The notes beneath the pieces were generated by a model. That model saw only the letters and a program-made list of their open reading frames with translations, had not been told where the DNA came from and made no database searches. 64,000 nt of DNA from Serratia fonticola (GTDB lineage: Bacteria; Pseudomonadota; Gammaproteobacteria; Enterobacterales; Enterobacteriaceae), in contig NZ_CP011254.1 in NCBI RefSeq assembly GCF_001006005.1, positions 806,001-870,000 on the forward strand, written 5' to 3'. Made by a program: the position numbers and the translations under genes. Numbering within the stretch: the first letter of the stretch is position 1; every line of letters starts with the position of its first letter. Below are positions 48,893-57,354 of this stretch, in pieces.

Positions 48893-50265
48893 GACTGAAA
48901 AAGTGGCGGCTTCCCACGCATTACACGGCCCTCGCGGCCCTGGTGTTGGCCGGCAGCGTCTCTGCGGACGACGGTGTGCCCGCGATATTGCAGTTTGCTG
49001 AGCAGTACCGGCAACAGGTGAGCGAAAAACCGGCCCCCCCAGAAAAAACATCCACATCGAAAGCCGTCAACACGACAAAAAAAACGGTGCATCCCGTTCG
49101 CCGGTCGGATGAACAGCCCTCCAAGGCCGCGAACGTCAACACCGGCACGCCCCATCAACTGCTGCTCGCCAGCAAGCAGCAACTGGCGCATCAACGCCTA
49201 GAACTGGAGGCGCTTCGCCAGGAGCTCAATGCGTTGCGGGCAGAAAAAACGGCAGTACCCGTTGTGGCGCCCCCCGCACACCCCGACCTGACACCGTTAA
49301 AACACTGGGTCGCCACGCTCGGCGATGCCTGGCGTGGCTCACCCGACGCACAACGCACGGCGGCCCTGCTTCGCGAGGCGAAACAGCAGACTGCGCAGGC
49401 ACACAACGCGACAGTCCAGGCCAACGAACAGGTCAGGATACTCAAAGAGGCGGTGCTCAAGACCGAAGGGATACAGGCGCGGCGACTGCGTGAGACCCAG
49501 GATACCGTGCAGACCCTGCGCACCACCCTGAAAGAGGCGGAGCAGAAACAGGCGGAACTGCAAGCGAGCGCGAACCAGGCGCAAACGGAGTTGACCGCAT
49601 TGCGTCAGCGAACGTCCTGGAACATGACGCCGGCGCAATTGACGCAGGAGAAAACCCGCCTCTCCTATGCGGCAGGCTCGACGCTGGGTCAGGATATCCA
49701 GACGATGATAGCGGAGCGCCAGGAATGGGGCGTCCCTGTGGACAAGATTGCCTTGTTGGCTGGCGTTGTCGACAGCGTCTCGGGGCACCTGCAATTGCCA
49801 CAGGAACAACTGACCCAACTCGTGGCAAAAGCCGATGCCACCGCCAATGCAGCGCGTGATAAACGGCATCAGGCGCAAAGCCTTCAGGATGACGTCTACC
49901 TTGCCAGGTTCAAAAAACAGAAAGGGGCGACCCAGTCTCCCTCGGGGTTCTGGTATCGAATCGATTATGCTGGCGACAGTGCACTGGCAAAGGAGGCAAT
50001 CATTGACGTGGTGGTAAAAGAAACCCTGACCGACAACACCGTCATTCAGGACATGGAGCTCAACGGAAAGGTCCTCTCACAACCGCTTGCGGCTTTCCCG
50101 CCGCTGTTCAGGGAGGCGATAGGCTACCTGCGCAATCATGGTTCACTGACCCTGGTCGTGCCGCCCGCCCTGGCCTATGGAGAAACCGGGTATCCGCCCA
50201 AAGTGCCCCCCAACGCGACCATGGTCTATACGTTGCGTATTGACAATAGCCATGTCCCCGAATAA
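48889..50265 (+). CDS. Periplasmic FKBP-type peptidyl-prolyl isomerase with coiled coil
   Basis: A 458-aa exported protein: signal peptide to about VSA (residue 26), Pro/Thr linker, a long coiled coil (about 90-240: LLASKQQLAHQRLELEALRQ onward), an FKBP_N-like dimerisation part (SYAAGSTLGQDIQTMIAERQ), and a C-terminal FKBP domain (SGFWYRIDYAGDS, PPALAYGETGYPPKVPPNAT). It resembles FkpA/Mip enlarged by the coiled coil. Likely folds fimbrial or glycosylated proteins in the periplasm. Confidence 0.87.
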   Translation: MRLKKWRLPTHYTALAALVLAGSVSADDGVPAILQFAEQYRQQVSEKPAPPEKTSTSKAVNTTKKTVHPVRRSDEQPSKAANVNTGTPHQLLLASKQQLAHQRLELEALRQELNALRAEKTAVPVVAPPAHPDLTPLKHWVATLGDAWRGSPDAQRTAALLREAKQQTAQAHNATVQANEQVRILKEAVLKTEGIQARRLRETQDTVQTLRTTLKEAEQKQAELQASANQAQTELTALRQRTSWNMTPAQLTQEKTRLSYAAGSTLGQDIQTMIAERQEWGVPVDKIALLAGVVDSVSGHLQLPQEQLTQLVAKADATANAARDKRHQAQSLQDDVYLARFKKQKGATQSPSGFWYRIDYAGDSALAKEAIIDVVVKETLTDNTVIQDMELNGKVLSQPLAAFPPLFREAIGYLRNHGSLTLVVPPALAYGETGYPPKVPPNATMVYTLRIDNSHVPE

Positions 50266-50298
50266 CGCCGTCGGTGACAATGCACACTCATCACGGCA

Positions 50299-50336
50299 CA
50301 TCCGATAGCCCTCGCTTTTCCGAGGGCTATCGGATG
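50299..50336 (+). terminator. Long perfect hairpin after FKBP gene
   Basis: CATCCGATAGCCCTCG (50299-50314) and CGAGGGCTATCGGATG (50321-50336) pair perfectly over 16 bp with a 6-nt loop. No T-tract follows directly; a second hairpin CCCGGGC-AA-GCCCGGG (50351-50366) with ACGTTTT comes just after. Together they probably end the operon. Confidence 0.65.
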
Positions 50337-50967
50337 ATGACGCTATCGCGCCCGGGCAAGCCCGGGACGTTTTAAGCGGGAGCGGCCATTCGGTGGGTTC
50401 CGCACTGAACGCATCATGAAGTGTGGCCTCAAACGGTCTATTCTCCCTGGCGTCCCCACCAATAACGCGCGTGATGTGTAATGCCTCCCGAATTATCTGC
50501 CCACAGGGTGCCAATACAACAACGCGCGAGCCGGTCTGTTACCGTTCTATTGTGATCCTCACAAGTCCCGGACAGTGGCATATTAACGGAAAACAGAAGG
50601 GGAATTATCGAACACAGAGAGTAACCGAAGAAGAGATGAAACTAAAATATAGATTTTTATCTATATTCGTGATGCAGGATATTGAAAATAACATATAAAA
50701 ATAAAAAGTCACTGCAATAATGATATTACCTTTTGTTTTATAAGGACATTTCATGTCATGAATTCATAAGATATATGCATGAATGTAAAGACCATATGTT
50801 TTATAATGCCTTCCTGAGTAAGAAAACGTGTCAATACTCAGTAAGAAAACACCACGCTTTCGATTTTTAACTTCAGGCTATGAATTAATTTCATCGAAAA
50901 CAGGGTGACGTACCTTTCTAGTTAATTACGTAAACATCACATTCCATGACATGGAACTGGAGTCAAT
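50337..50967. promoter_or_regulatory. Upstream region of fimbrial operon 2
   Basis: 631 bp without a credible gene. The left 250 bp are GC-rich like the previous operon; from about 50640 the DNA becomes AT-rich and should hold the promoter of the pilin at 50968. Two direct repeats AGTAAGAAAAC (50817-50827 and 50840-50850) have a 23-bp period, about two helix turns, and may bind a regulator. ATG 50968 is preceded by CTGGAG. Confidence 0.45.
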
Positions 50968-51552
50968 ATGGGTCACAAAATACTCTCTCTGACATTACTG
51001 GCCACCGCATTAAGTTCATCCTCAGCGTTTGCCGATAATACCTCCTCGGGCGGGATAATCTCTTTTTCAGGGGCAATAACTGACACCACCTGTACAATCA
51101 ATGGAGGTAAAAGCGCTGATTTAACCGTCGCGCTTAGCCCTATATCCATCACCGATGCAGGTGATGTTGTTGGGCCTATCACCAAAAACAAGAAATCATT
51201 TTCCTTGACATTCTCTAATTGCGCGCCAGGTCTTGGTGAAGCGGATCAGCGACTAAAAATATATTTCTCATCCGCAGATAATATTTCTAACGACGGGAAA
51301 TACCTGCTCAATGATACGGTCAACGAAAATGATGCCACAGTAGCAAAAAATGTCGGGTTCTCCCTGGCTAAAACAACGTCATCCACCCCCATCCCATTGA
51401 ATCAGCCTTTTATCACTGATATCAAAGGTGACAGTTCCGACCCCAACTCGGAAACGTTAACATTGGATGCATACTATTACAAAACCAATACGGCAACGGC
51501 AAAAGTCGGGGCCTTACATTCTAATATCACGTACACCATTTCTTACCTGTAA
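50968..51552 (+). CDS. Major fimbrial subunit, operon 2
   Basis: A 194-aa pilin with signal peptide MGHKILSLTLLATALSSSSAFA (split before the cleavage at AFA). Mature features: GGIISFSGAITDTTCTINGG (first Cys), SLTFSNCAPGLGEAD (second Cys) and the C-terminal LHSNITYTISYL. First gene of the second chaperone-usher operon. AT-rich compared with operon 1, suggesting a separate origin. Confidence 0.92.
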   Translation: MGHKILSLTLLATALSSSSAFADNTSSGGIISFSGAITDTTCTINGGKSADLTVALSPISITDAGDVVGPITKNKKSFSLTFSNCAPGLGEADQRLKIYFSSADNISNDGKYLLNDTVNENDATVAKNVGFSLAKTTSSTPIPLNQPFITDIKGDSSDPNSETLTLDAYYYKTNTATAKVGALHSNITYTISYL

Positions 51553-51601
51553 TTTCATTATCCGTCGGGCTCACAGGATGAGCCCGACAACCGGGAGTAT
51601 T

Positions 51602-52297
51602 ATGATTAAATATATGTTACTCGCAGGGATGGCTTTGGCCATAGGGCAAGCCGATGCTAATGTCGTGATAAACGCGACCCGTGTCATTTATCAGGAACCC
51701 AACAAAGACGTTATTGTTCAACTGATCAATAATGGAGATACACCTTCACTTATTCAATCCTGGCTCGATGATGGCGATATTGGCTCCACACCAGAAACCG
51801 CTAACGTACCATTTTTACTGTCACCTCCGGTTGTTAGAATTGCAGGCAGAAACGGACAACAACTGCGCATAAAAAAGAGCTCGACACCACATGTTAACGA
51901 TCGCGAGTCCGTTTTTTATTTAAATGTTCTTGATATCCCTCCCGTACCAGAAAATATGCGGGGTCTCAATACACTTCAACTTGCCGTCAAGTCACGGATC
52001 AAACTGTTTTATCGACCTGCGGGGCTAAAAATACGCCCAGAAAAGATGACCGATAATATTTCCATTTATGCCCAAGGCACTCAACTCACCATCAAGAATG
52101 ACAGTCCTTATCATTTCACCTTGGCCAATATTGACCGAACGGATCATAAGAAACTGCTTAGCGATGCCACCATGGTTGCGCCTTTTTCTCACGCCATCGT
52201 CAAAAGCAAGGCCGCAATAAAGAAAAATGAGCGCCTCTCCGTGATATATGTTGATGACTTTGGCGCTTATAAAGAAAAAACTCTGACGTCTCATTGA
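51602..52297 (+). CDS. Periplasmic fimbrial chaperone, operon 2
   Basis: A 231-aa PapD-like chaperone from ATG 51602 (GGGAG upstream). Signal to about ADA, then NVVINATRVIYQEPNKDVIV. FYLNVLDIPPVPEN and SRIKLFYRPAGLKI are the family signatures; the C-terminal domain ends YVDDFGAYKEKTLTSH. Lies between pilin and usher. The short F1-G1 loop (NGQQLRIKK) suggests the FGS subfamily. Confidence 0.94.
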   Translation: MIKYMLLAGMALAIGQADANVVINATRVIYQEPNKDVIVQLINNGDTPSLIQSWLDDGDIGSTPETANVPFLLSPPVVRIAGRNGQQLRIKKSSTPHVNDRESVFYLNVLDIPPVPENMRGLNTLQLAVKSRIKLFYRPAGLKIRPEKMTDNISIYAQGTQLTIKNDSPYHFTLANIDRTDHKKLLSDATMVAPFSHAIVKSKAAIKKNERLSVIYVDDFGAYKEKTLTSH

Positions 52298-52312
52298 TAA
52301 GGTTAATCAACA

Positions 52313-54814
52313 ATGATGATGAAAAATAATATTACCCCGCTTCTGGCCTTCGTTGCGCTGGCGCTCACGAACAGGGCTCTGGCAATTGAATTTGATACCC
52401 GCTTATTAGCCGGAGCATCGAGGGAGGCCGATCTCTCGCGCTTTTATCGTCAGTCTGATTTGCCCCCGGGGCTGCATACCTTTGACATTTATGTGAATGG
52501 CACCTGGAAAGGCCGCTTCCCCTTACTATTCGGCGATGACCCACACGACATCACGTTACGCTATCGCGATGCCACATTGCTGGGCATCGACTTGTCGGCA
52601 TTATCCGGACGCCCTGCCTCACAGCGCATATCCCTCAATGCACTACTTCAGGGCGGGACTTTCCAGCAAGAAACCGCGACTCTCAGCCTTCGATTGCAGG
52701 TCCCCCAAGCGTATATTCTCCACGCAGAGAAGGGCTATGTTAACCCGCAACTCTGGCAGCAAGGGGAATCAGCCTTACTGCTCTCATATAATACGACCTA
52801 CTACCATTCCCGGTTTAAACTCGGTGAACAAACCGCCCGGGATGACCTGTACAGCGGTGTGAATAGCGGATTGAATATCGGGGGATGGCAGTTTCGTGAT
52901 AACAGTACGTTTTCTCATCATTCTGACCGAGGCAGTCAATGGCGAAACAATACCCGTTATCTGCAACGTAGCTTTTCCTCCTTCACCTCCACACTGACCG
53001 GCGGTGATTTCTACTCGCCCGGTAACCTCTTTGACTCTCTCCGTTTGCGAGGGATAGCGCTGGCTTCCGATCTCAATATGTTGCCCAATTCTCAACAAGG
53101 GTTTGCCCCGGTTGTGCAGGGGGTCGCGCAAACCAACGCGCTGGTCAAAGTGCTTCAAGGGGGGAACGTTATTTATCAGGAAAATGTGCCGCCTGGCGCC
53201 TTTACCTTCAACAGCATTCAGCCCACGGGATCCGGTGGAGACCTGGTCGTTGTCGTAAAAGAAGCGGATGGCAGTGAGCAATCCTTTACCGTCCCCTTCT
53301 CTTCCGTACCGAACATGTTGAAGCAAGGTGTGAGCCGTTATGATGTTGTCGCTGGTAAGGTTAAACAAAGTCACACCCACTATGAACCGACGTTCCTTCA
53401 GAGCTCGCTGCAATACGGGGTAAATAATCTGGTCACCGGTTATGCCGGGATCCTGTTCAGCGACGACTATCGTGCTTACCTGCTCGGCAGCGGCTGGAAT
53501 CTGCCCATTGGCGCCCTTTCCGTCGACATCACCCAGGCGAATACACACCTCTACGGGCGTAACGAAAAGGGACAAAGCTACCGTATTGCCTACAGCAAAT
53601 ACCTGGATACCACGGCAACCAATTTTACTCTGGCGGCATACCGGTATTCGACCCGGGGTTATTACAGCTTTACTGATGCTCTCTATGCCCACGATGGCTA
53701 TCGTCAATACTCTGATGACGCGGCCAAAGCGTCGACTGCCGGCGATGGCCTGACCCCGTCTTTGGATATGAATACGTTGGACGGCTTGCGTTCCGCACGT
53801 CCCCGCAATACTTTTAGCCTGAACCTGAATCAACGACTCGACGATAACCTGGGCACCCTCTTTTTCTCCGGAACTCAGCGTGATTACTGGAACGAACCGG
53901 GTCACAGCAGGGAATACCAGTTAGGGTACTCCAACGCATTGGGCCCTGTAGATTATAATGTGTCTGCGAGTCGGATCCGCAATACCCACCACAATGAGGA
54001 AACCCGCTATTACATGTCGGTCGCTATTCCCTTTGATGCCTTCGGCAAGTCCGCCTATTTAAGCAGCAGTCTGGCCATGACTGACCGCCGTTACCAACAA
54101 AGTCAGCTCAGCATCAGCGGCGTATCCGGCGATGCCAACCAACTCAGTTATACCCTGTCCGGCGCCAATCAACCTGGCGGCAACAATATGGCCAGTGTGA
54201 ACACTCAGTACCGCACCCCGCTGTCTACGCTGGGCGGCTCCTACAGTGAGGCAACTTCTTATCGACAAGCCGGCTTGAGTGCACGCGGCAGCGTGGTAGC
54301 CATTCCTGGACACCTGCTCGCCGCCAATGAGACTGGACACACCCTGACCATCATTGACGCCCCTCAGGCATCGGGCCTGATGGTCAATGGGGACAGCAGT
54401 ATCCTCACCAACAAACAGGGCCTGGCCCTGGTACCTTATGCAACACCTTATCGTCAAAACTCACTCACCCTGTCTGATACCCCCGAGTCATCCGGAGCAG
54501 AAATAATCAATAACATCGGCTATACCGTTCCCTTCCGTGGGGCCGTAAACCGCGTCATATTTGCCACCGACCAACGCCAATCCTATACCCTGAAAGCCAC
54601 GTTCCCAGATGGGTCTCCTTTGCCTTTCGGTGCCGAGGTTGTCGATCATGCGGGAGAGCCCGTCGGTTATATCGGCCAAAGTAGCATTCTGCATATCAAA
54701 ATGGCGCAACCGCCCTCCTCTCTCACCGTAAAACTCAATAAACGCGATACAAAAGAATGCGTCATCACGGTGACATCCGCGGTGTTTACTCCATCGACAT
54801 CCCTTTGCCATTAA
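52313..54814 (+). CDS. Outer-membrane usher, operon 2
   Basis: An 833-aa usher. Signal to about ALA; N-terminal domain IEFDTRLLAGASREADLSRF, barrel strands such as GQSYRIAYSKYLDTTATNFT and GYYSFTDALYAHD, plug region, and C-terminal domain LPFGAEVVDHAGEPVGYIGQ. Final Cys pair at ECVITV and SLCH. Length and order are normal for the family. Follows the chaperone by 15 bp. Confidence 0.96.
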   Translation: MMMKNNITPLLAFVALALTNRALAIEFDTRLLAGASREADLSRFYRQSDLPPGLHTFDIYVNGTWKGRFPLLFGDDPHDITLRYRDATLLGIDLSALSGRPASQRISLNALLQGGTFQQETATLSLRLQVPQAYILHAEKGYVNPQLWQQGESALLLSYNTTYYHSRFKLGEQTARDDLYSGVNSGLNIGGWQFRDNSTFSHHSDRGSQWRNNTRYLQRSFSSFTSTLTGGDFYSPGNLFDSLRLRGIALASDLNMLPNSQQGFAPVVQGVAQTNALVKVLQGGNVIYQENVPPGAFTFNSIQPTGSGGDLVVVVKEADGSEQSFTVPFSSVPNMLKQGVSRYDVVAGKVKQSHTHYEPTFLQSSLQYGVNNLVTGYAGILFSDDYRAYLLGSGWNLPIGALSVDITQANTHLYGRNEKGQSYRIAYSKYLDTTATNFTLAAYRYSTRGYYSFTDALYAHDGYRQYSDDAAKASTAGDGLTPSLDMNTLDGLRSARPRNTFSLNLNQRLDDNLGTLFFSGTQRDYWNEPGHSREYQLGYSNALGPVDYNVSASRIRNTHHNEETRYYMSVAIPFDAFGKSAYLSSSLAMTDRRYQQSQLSISGVSGDANQLSYTLSGANQPGGNNMASVNTQYRTPLSTLGGSYSEATSYRQAGLSARGSVVAIPGHLLAANETGHTLTIIDAPQASGLMVNGDSSILTNKQGLALVPYATPYRQNSLTLSDTPESSGAEIINNIGYTVPFRGAVNRVIFATDQRQSYTLKATFPDGSPLPFGAEVVDHAGEPVGYIGQSSILHIKMAQPPSSLTVKLNKRDTKECVITVTSAVFTPSTSLCH

Positions 54815-54833
54815 TCTCGGATCTGCGGTCCTT

Positions 54834-55901
54834 ATGAAAATCATCTATTTTTCTCTATTTATCTCCACGCTGTATGCCGGCGATATCCACGCGAAATGCT
54901 ACGGTAATTCTCTGGTGACAGCCCCCCCTATTACCATTGACCTATCTGATAAAATCAATGAAAACAACCCGGAATGGTCTGGACAAGTTCACACTCAATT
55001 CTCCGGCCTGTTTAATTGCAATAGTCGCAATAGCCGCTTAGGGTATTTCTCCCCCATCGATGACACGTCAAAAAATACCCTTACCGTCGGGTTTTCCGAC
55101 GGTAAACACTGGGTGAGAATACAAACATCAGCACCAGAAAGAAAAGAGATCACTCTCCCGGAAAAAGGTGAACATTCCGCCACGGAGTTGAATATTGGCT
55201 ATACCATTAAAGCCGCCTTGGTAAAGAAATCAGGGAGTACCACCGCAGCGGAACATTATTATATCGATAACTCCATGATGGTTTCAGACTGGACGGGCAT
55301 GACACTCTGGGAAATCATTACCTGGCCCATCGTCCAGGCGGGAAAATTTTTATCCTGGCTGCTGGGCAATGGATGGCCGACAGACCAGCGTGATATGTAT
55401 ATGCAACCTGTCAATATTATCTACAAACCGAAAGCCACAACCTGCTCGTTTGAAAATGCAGGATTGATGGTTAAATTACCCCGATTAGGTCTTGCCCAGT
55501 TAGCCGATCAACATCGTCCTGGATATACCCCGTTCAGTTTGAATATGCGCTGCGATAACCGACTGGAGAACGGCACCACCGATCGTGGTATTGACATGTT
55601 TTTATCAAGCAATAACCTGCTGGCTTCCGATAGTAGCGTAATGATAGATACTGGCGTGGATTCAGCAAAAGGAATAGGTATTCGTCTGGTACAGGCCAGC
55701 CAACCAGCCCTCCCTGTTACCATGTCTTCATCCAATACCCATAAAGGCAATGCAACATCACTGTTTACTATTACGGCAGGTCATCCTCTTGAGCCTCAAT
55801 TTACACTCCAGATGGGGGCTTATTATTATCCTTATAATCTCACCGCCGCAGGAAAAGGAAAAATAAGTACCACGGCCACACTGAATATCATTTACGAATA
55901 A
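54834..55901 (+). CDS. Two-domain fimbrial tip protein (adhesin), operon 2
   Basis: A 355-aa secreted protein. Signal to about IHA, then an N-terminal domain (KCYGNSLVTAPPITIDLSDK ... about residue 200) with an unusual hydrophobic Trp-rich segment (MTLWEIITWPIVQAGKFLSW, then LLGNGW). The C-terminal pilin domain has CSFENAGLMVKLPRLGLAQL (first Cys), LNMRCDNRLE (second Cys) and the end GKISTTATLNIIYE. Length and last structural position indicate the tip adhesin. No receptor can be named. Confidence 0.85.
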   Translation: MKIIYFSLFISTLYAGDIHAKCYGNSLVTAPPITIDLSDKINENNPEWSGQVHTQFSGLFNCNSRNSRLGYFSPIDDTSKNTLTVGFSDGKHWVRIQTSAPERKEITLPEKGEHSATELNIGYTIKAALVKKSGSTTAAEHYYIDNSMMVSDWTGMTLWEIITWPIVQAGKFLSWLLGNGWPTDQRDMYMQPVNIIYKPKATTCSFENAGLMVKLPRLGLAQLADQHRPGYTPFSLNMRCDNRLENGTTDRGIDMFLSSNNLLASDSSVMIDTGVDSAKGIGIRLVQASQPALPVTMSSSNTHKGNATSLFTITAGHPLEPQFTLQMGAYYYPYNLTAAGKGKISTTATLNIIYE

Positions 55902-55938
55902 GCAGAAAGAATAAGTCAGGGAGAGCAAGGAATATATC

Positions 55939-56475
55939 ATGAATGAACAAGCCCAGATTGGGATAAAGCTGGACAAGGCCCTGAAAGAGGATGTGGACAT
56001 CATCTTGCGGGGGTTGGGTATCAAGCCGACGATGGCCATCACGGGGCTGTATCAGTATATCTTACGCCACGGGGCATTGCCTTTTATCATCCATACCCAA
56101 GTTCATACACCGCAGACGCTGTTCGGCCATTTATTCATGGATTATAGCGTGCTGAAAAGGACACTGGGTGGGATATTGCAGCCACTGACCGACGGGGGGC
56201 GGATCAGCGAACATGAACGCATGGGGGTCATGAACATGATGCGCGAGTTTACGCTCAACCTGCGCCAGCTTGAACGGGTGCTCCCCGCGCCGGTGCGGGG
56301 GCAGCAGATAGACTGGAAAGTGGCATTCAACGGGGCTCGCAGGGCGTTCTATGTACTGGAAGCGGGCTTGAAACGTCACGACAGCGGGGGGCATTTTTTG
56401 GAGGAGGATGGGGTGATAAAGTTGACGCTGGCGCACAGGATGCTGTGTGAAGCCCAGGTTGTCCGCCGTCCATAA
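55939..56475 (+). CDS. Ribbon-helix-helix (RelB/DinJ-like) protein with long C-terminus
   Basis: A 178-aa protein whose first 45 residues (AQIGIKLDKALKEDVDIILR then GLGIKPTMAITGLYQYILR) look like a RelB/DinJ ribbon-helix-helix DNA-binding domain. The remaining 130 residues are helical and unlike known antitoxins. No toxin gene follows. It is 37 bp after the adhesin with AAGGA upstream, so it is probably the last gene of the fimbrial operon and a regulator of it, a place taken by MrpJ-like repressors in other fimbrial operons. Confidence 0.7.
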   Translation: MNEQAQIGIKLDKALKEDVDIILRGLGIKPTMAITGLYQYILRHGALPFIIHTQVHTPQTLFGHLFMDYSVLKRTLGGILQPLTDGGRISEHERMGVMNMMREFTLNLRQLERVLPAPVRGQQIDWKVAFNGARRAFYVLEAGLKRHDSGGHFLEEDGVIKLTLAHRMLCEAQVVRRP

Positions 56476-56521
56476 CGGCTGACGCGGCGGGGCGGTGCCG
56501 TCCACAGCGAATTTACAGTAA

Positions 56522-56707
56522 AGCGGAACTGTTCACACACGGAGGAACTTTACCCCTCAGGCTGATGTTGAGAACAATCCGGTTACGGATTATATCGATA
56601 GTGATGCGGAAAATTTCCCGCCGAACTGGACAGAAACCAACATCGACGGATTTGAAACCGTTACGGAAACGTTAAGATTTGACGTGGCCAAAGACGGAAA
56701 AAGCTAA
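56522..56707 (+). pseudogene. C-terminal remnant of an unknown acidic protein
   Basis: An open frame of 61 codons with no start codon, preceded by an in-frame TAA at 56519-56521. It reads NFTPQADVENNPVTDYIDSD, then NFPPNWTETNIDGFETV and TETLRFDVAKDGKS, and ends TAA just before a good terminator. The biased acidic composition suggests true former coding sequence, perhaps the tail of a toxin or effector. The rest of the gene is not in the window. Confidence 0.45.
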
Positions 56708-56714
56708 TAAATAT

Positions 56715-56738
56715 CCTCCGGCATAGCCGGAGGTTTCT
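56715..56738 (+). terminator. Rho-independent terminator
   Basis: CCTCCGGC (56715-56722) pairs with GCCGGAGG (56726-56733) across a 3-nt loop, followed by TTTCT. It follows the coding remnant and closes the second fimbrial region. Confidence 0.8.
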
Positions 56739-57007
56739 CACATGCACCTTTATAAGGCTCTTTTACCAACCGCGCCCTAAACCTCGCAATGCAGGCCTAA
56801 TAAAGGCATGGGCACGTACGATATGATACCCCGCGCCAGTACGATCCTACACTGGTATACGCGCTGCCTGGGCAAACACAGAACAGCCAAACTCATCAGC
56901 TAAGAGAACAATCTTATGCTCAATACAAAATGTAGTCATACCTAAGGGGGATTTTATAATGAAGTCAAAATCAGAGGGAAACCTATCTATACAAAAATAA
57001 CACTTAT

Positions 57008-57259
57008 ATGTGTCTTTACAGTAAAGATGAAGACACTATTCTGCTTCTGAATTTGTTCATCGTTTCGCAGGAGAGGTTGAAGGGTACGGATCTTGAATAC
57101 AGGTGCTCTGAGAATGAAACCATTACAAAATGGTTTAGCCATGCGCTTGCCAGTATCCATACCCCGGAAGCGATTGAGCTAATCAACAAGCTCTCTCACT
57201 CCGACGATCCCGGTGTCGCAAAAGAGATGACCTATCGCTTGGCAAAAATAAAGGCATAA
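57008..57259 (+). CDS. Small HEAT-repeat-like protein, 5' end possibly broken
   Basis: 83 aa from ATG 57008 (no Shine-Dalgarno); the frame is open back to 56963 (SQNQRETYLYKNNTYMCLYS). A well-placed start (AAGGGGG 8 bp before ATG 56959) lies one frame away and ends after 13 codons. A one-base indel just after that ATG would join them into a protein of about 100 aa. The C-terminal half (IHTPEAIELINKLSHSDDPG) resembles a HEAT repeat as in some immunity proteins. Function unknown. Confidence 0.5.
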   Translation: MCLYSKDEDTILLLNLFIVSQERLKGTDLEYRCSENETITKWFSHALASIHTPEAIELINKLSHSDDPGVAKEMTYRLAKIKA

Positions 57260-57354
57260 TCCTGCTTACGCCGAAAAAAGTACGGGAAGGGGAAATCCTT
57301 CATCATTTTATAAGCGAGTTATTTTACCTCCAGCAAGGCCAGAGGAGATTATGA

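Noticed and set aside
52784..53905. 373-codon open frame on the minus strand
   Set aside because: It lies wholly inside the well-supported usher gene and its product has no domain-like features; a shadow of the usher.
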